Shown: piece after piece, positions 61,360-64,000 of the stretch
Position numbering within the stretch: position 1 is the first letter of the stretch
Layout of the letters: each line of letters begins with the position of its first letter
NCBI GenBank assembly: GCA_022824025.1
Contig: JAJEBF010000013.1
Coordinates: 62,001 to 126,000, forward strand
Length of the DNA: 64,000 bases
Direction: 5' to 3'
Source: Caldilineaceae bacterium
GTDB taxonomy: Bacteria > Chloroflexota > Anaerolineae > Caldilineales > Caldilineaceae
Notes under the pieces: generated by a model
What the model saw: only the letters and a program-made list of their open reading frames with translations
The model's database searches: none
What the model was told of the DNA's origin: nothing
Translations under genes and position numbers: made by a program

Positions 61360-64000
61360 ATGAACCAGCAGCGGAGAAGCTCGAGATTTCCCATACACTG
61401 GGCGTACTGCGCATTGGCCGCGCTGTTTTTTGCTCCCTACCTGCTTGGTCTGTCCTCATTTGCCCCAGGCGATTTTACCCGCCACTACCTTCCCTACAGC
61501 TTCTTTCAGCAGAGCGCCCTGTTGGCGGGACAGTTGCCTGTCTGGAATCCTCACGTAAACGCCGGCCATCCCTTCCTCGCCGATACCGAATCTGCGGTCT
61601 TCTATCCTGTCAGCAACATTCTCCTTCTTCTCACGTCATTCAGCTCCACTGTAGTAGGCCGACTCTACTGGCTGCAGGTGGAAGCGCTTGTTCACCTGAT
61701 ACTGGCGTGCAGCTTCACTTCCCTGCTCGTGCATCGACTGACGAATAACCGCATGGCAGGATTCGCCGCTGGGTTGGCGTTTGGCTTTTCCGGCTACCTC
61801 ACCGGCTATCCGCCCTTGCAGCTTGGCATCCTGCGGGTGGCCGTCTGGCTGCCGCTCATCTTGTGGTTGCTGTTGCCCTCTGTATCAGGAGAATTGAAAT
61901 GGCGCCGCTGGCTCTTGGCCAGCGCAGTCCACGCGGTGGCTTTCTTTGCCAACCATCCCCAGACTTTCCTCTTTCTCACCTATGCCGTCGGCGGGTGGAT
62001 GCTGATGCTGGCCGTCATTCACTGGCGCCGATCTCATGAGGCAGACGGAAGGAACGAGCCCTCGCAAGACGCAAAGCCGCCAGCTCTACGGCGCCTGTTG
62101 CTTTACCCCGGAATGATGTTCGTCTACGCGTTCACGCTCGTCTGCCTGACCGCCGCGCAACTGTGGCCCGCGCTTGAGTTCACGGCGCTTTCTGTACGAT
62201 CTGCCCGCCCCTTTCACGAGTTGAGCAGCGGCTTTCCTCCGCAAGACCTGTGGCAGCTTGTGCTACCGCGCGTCTTCAGTCTGTACTCACCTCTATATGT
62301 CGGAATATTGGGGCTGGGCCTGGCTGGCGTAGCTGTAGCCGCGCTCCTGACGAAGCATTTCAGACTCGAAACTGAAAGTCCTTATTCCCGGCCCGCCGCA
62401 ATCTTCTTCCTTCTTGCCGGCGGCATCGCCCTCCTTGTCTCCCTGGGTGACCTGCTTCCCGTCTACCCATTTCTCTACCGGTTTGCGCCGGGCTGGTCCC
62501 TTTTTCGCGGCCAGGAGCGGGTCGCCTACCTGATCGCATTCTCACTGGGAGTCTTGAGCGGTTATGGACTTGCCCTGCTGCCCGGTTTAGCTGCCCGCTG
62601 GCGCCGGAGATTCGGTTGGGGATTCTTCGTCTTTGTGTTGTGTGGCGCCGCTCTGATCTGGGCGGTCTGGCATCTTCCGGGCCTGCTTGACGTTTCAAAC
62701 GCCGGTTTCTCTTTCCATGCCGCCAAATCCATCATTTTGGGGCTGTTTTTCCTGGTCCTTTGCCGTCGTCTGCGTATCGCGCGCGTTCAGCTAATCATCC
62801 TGCTCTTCGCTTCTGTCCTCGACCTCTACGCCACCAACTTCACCACAATCCTTGCAGACGGGCCGGCAACCCGCTCCGCGCTGACCAGACCGGAGATTGC
62901 CGCCACCGCAAACGCCGCGCAGATTCTGGCTGAGGGGACGGACTCGCTGCCTCCCAGGGTATACAACGAGGAGCGCCTGCCAGAGGACTCCGGCATGGTG
63001 GCGGGCTGGGAGGACGTGTGGGCCGCCAGCGTACTGCGCCTGTCCAACTACAATGGGTTCTTTGTCGACTTTCCTCCGGACAGAATGTGGAAGCTCACCG
63101 GCGTCGGTACGGTGCTCACGTGGCGAGAAGAACTGACCGTTGCCAGCCAACTGTTGGAAGAGTTCCCTCTGGAGGGCGAGACGACCCGCTTGCATAGGCT
63201 GAGTACTGTGGCCCCCCGCCTGTGGTGGGCCCGGAGCGCTCACCGGGTCGACGACAGGACGGCGCTGGAACTGCTGGCCGACCCTGATTTCGATCCGCTT
63301 GCCGAACTCTTGATCGCCGACGCAGATGCCGATGCTCTGGGAAACGCCTGGACGGACGGACGCATGACCTTCGGCCCGGAGACCGAGGCGTCCTTCGAAG
63401 TCGAACGATTGGGCCCCGGGCGTCTGAGAGTAGACATCGAAAGTTCCCAGCCAGGTCTGCTCTTCGTCAGCGAGAACCATTTGCCAGGATGGAAGGCGAG
63501 TTGGACGGCTGCCGGCGGGCCGTCGCGTCCTGCGCCGCTCCCGATCGTCCGCGCGCACCAGGCTTTCCTTGGTATTCTTGTCCCCGCCGGTAGTGGTATT
63601 CTTGAGTTGGCTTACCGCCCGGCCAGCGTGCGTTGGGGCCTCGCGATCAGCGCATTCGCCTGGCTCACGCTTTTCGTCGCATTGCGCACCCAGCTTGCGG
63701 CTGGACTGATGTGCGCTTGGAGACGAATCCGGACAATGGCGGGCCTGCTCCGCCAAGCGAGCTTTGCAAGAGCGGCGACGTGGGAGAGACTGATGGCTCG
63801 ACCCAACGAATCCGAAGCATTTCGCTTAATGAGCCAGGGCCTGGTTGCGGACATACGATTCCAACGCCCATTCGTGCTCTTCGCCGTCGTTTCCGGATTC
63901 GCGCTTCGGTTCTACCAAATGGGTGATCAGGAGCTGCTCGTCCATGAAGGCGTCTACTATTGGTTCAGCCAGCTACCGCTTTCTACACTGTTTCAACTGT
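61360..64000 (+). CDS. Large polytopic membrane glycosyltransferase, YfhO-like plus second GT-C module (cut by window edge)
   Basis: The frame from ATG 61360 stays open for 880 codons to the right edge. About twelve hydrophobic helices occupy the first 480 residues, including GDFTRHYLPYSFFQQ and WNPHVNAGHPFLADTES, a pattern typical of YfhO-like GT-C membrane proteins. A soluble region follows (residues 490-740), ending in a beta module with SENHLPGWKASW. After two more helices, a new hydrophobic module begins near residue 850 with FALRFYQMGDQELLVHEGVYYW, like the start of a GT39-type enzyme. The protein may thus join two glycosyltransferase modules. Substrate unknown; a role in surface-glycan assembly is inferred. 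Confidence 0.75.
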   Translation, partial: MNQQRRSSRFPIHWAYCALAALFFAPYLLGLSSFAPGDFTRHYLPYSFFQQSALLAGQLPVWNPHVNAGHPFLADTESAVFYPVSNILLLLTSFSSTVVGRLYWLQVEALVHLILACSFTSLLVHRLTNNRMAGFAAGLAFGFSGYLTGYPPLQLGILRVAVWLPLILWLLLPSVSGELKWRRWLLASAVHAVAFFANHPQTFLFLTYAVGGWMLMLAVIHWRRSHEADGRNEPSQDAKPPALRRLLLYPGMMFVYAFTLVCLTAAQLWPALEFTALSVRSARPFHELSSGFPPQDLWQLVLPRVFSLYSPLYVGILGLGLAGVAVAALLTKHFRLETESPYSRPAAIFFLLAGGIALLVSLGDLLPVYPFLYRFAPGWSLFRGQERVAYLIAFSLGVLSGYGLALLPGLAARWRRRFGWGFFVFVLCGAALIWAVWHLPGLLDVSNAGFSFHAAKSIILGLFFLVLCRRLRIARVQLIILLFASVLDLYATNFTTILADGPATRSALTRPEIAATANAAQILAEGTDSLPPRVYNEERLPEDSGMVAGWEDVWAASVLRLSNYNGFFVDFPPDRMWKLTGVGTVLTWREELTVASQLLEEFPLEGETTRLHRLSTVAPRLWWARSAHRVDDRTALELLADPDFDPLAELLIADADADALGNAWTDGRMTFGPETEASFEVERLGPGRLRVDIESSQPGLLFVSENHLPGWKASWTAAGGPSRPAPLPIVRAHQAFLGILVPAGSGILELAYRPASVRWGLAISAFAWLTLFVALRTQLAAGLMCAWRRIRTMAGLLRQASFARAATWERLMARPNESEAFRLMSQGLVADIRFQRPFVLFAVVSGFALRFYQMGDQELLVHEGVYYWFSQLPLSTLFQL

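Overview
The window looks like a chromosomal piece of a Chloroflexota bacterium, most likely class Anaerolineae and possibly near Caldilineales. This is inferred from gene content; no rRNA gene is present. The pointers are a GC-rich genome, lipoprotein-anchored class A penicillin-binding proteins, Thr/Pro/Ala-rich linkers in exported proteins, a Tat-lipoprotein sugar-binding protein, a dnaB-dnaD-dnaC-like helicase-loading cluster and a Cys-type CcmE. There are about 48 protein genes, one tRNA-Cys, one mini-intein and several clear promoters, terminators and RNA hairpins. No phage, insertion sequence or CRISPR array was found.

Layout. 0.5-7.0 kb (+): a carbohydrate operon with a Tat lipoprotein binding protein, two ABC permeases, a GH42-type beta-galactosidase and a zinc alcohol dehydrogenase. 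7.1-18.0 kb (-): a DinG-type helicase, a LysM/fasciclin secreted protein and two tandem PBP1A-like enzymes predicted to be lipoproteins. 18.2-20.1 kb: tRNA-Cys, a zinc-ribbon/cold-shock protein and a tRNA-queuosine mannosyltransferase-like enzyme. 20.5-25.6 kb (+): a bifunctional-nuclease-family protein, then DnaB carrying a 171-residue intein, a DnaD-domain protein and a helicase-loader ATPase with two AAA+ modules. 25.7-30.5 kb (+): an SH3b lipoprotein, a membrane-anchored GH39-like glycosidase and a GT39-type membrane glycosyltransferase. 30.5-32.2 kb (+): an HxlR regulator, a metallo-beta-lactamase-fold hydrolase and a DUF2007-like protein.

32.3-39.8 kb (+) is a cytochrome c maturation operon: ccmE (Cys type), a dihaem cytochrome c, ccmA, ccmB, ccmC, ccmD, a CcdA that reads as a circular permutation, a TlpA-like lipoprotein, a glutaredoxin-like protein and a DUF2085 membrane protein. 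CcmABCDE moves haem to the outside. CcdA, TlpA and the glutaredoxin-like protein would supply reductant for the apocytochrome CxxCH thiols. No CcmF or CcmH is encoded here.

40-51.4 kb is a looser accessory stretch: a Dam-type methylase, an ADP-ribosylglycohydrolase, a NUDIX hydrolase, a dienelactone hydrolase, a DUF6295 protein, RtcB, a ThuA plus Gfo/Idh sugar operon and a cytochrome P450. At 51.67-51.85 kb (-) lies a self-contained mini-transcription unit: promoter, consensus Shine-Dalgarno, 19-codon ORF, mutually exclusive hairpins and intrinsic terminator. I consider it the most unusual regulatory element here.

52.4-64 kb (+) is mostly housekeeping: SecD, SecF, a D-Ala-D-Ala carboxypeptidase, an RsuA/RluB pseudouridine synthase, cytidylate kinase, a pyruvate/branched-chain dehydrogenase E1-alpha, MgtE and a large membrane glycosyltransferase that runs off the right edge.
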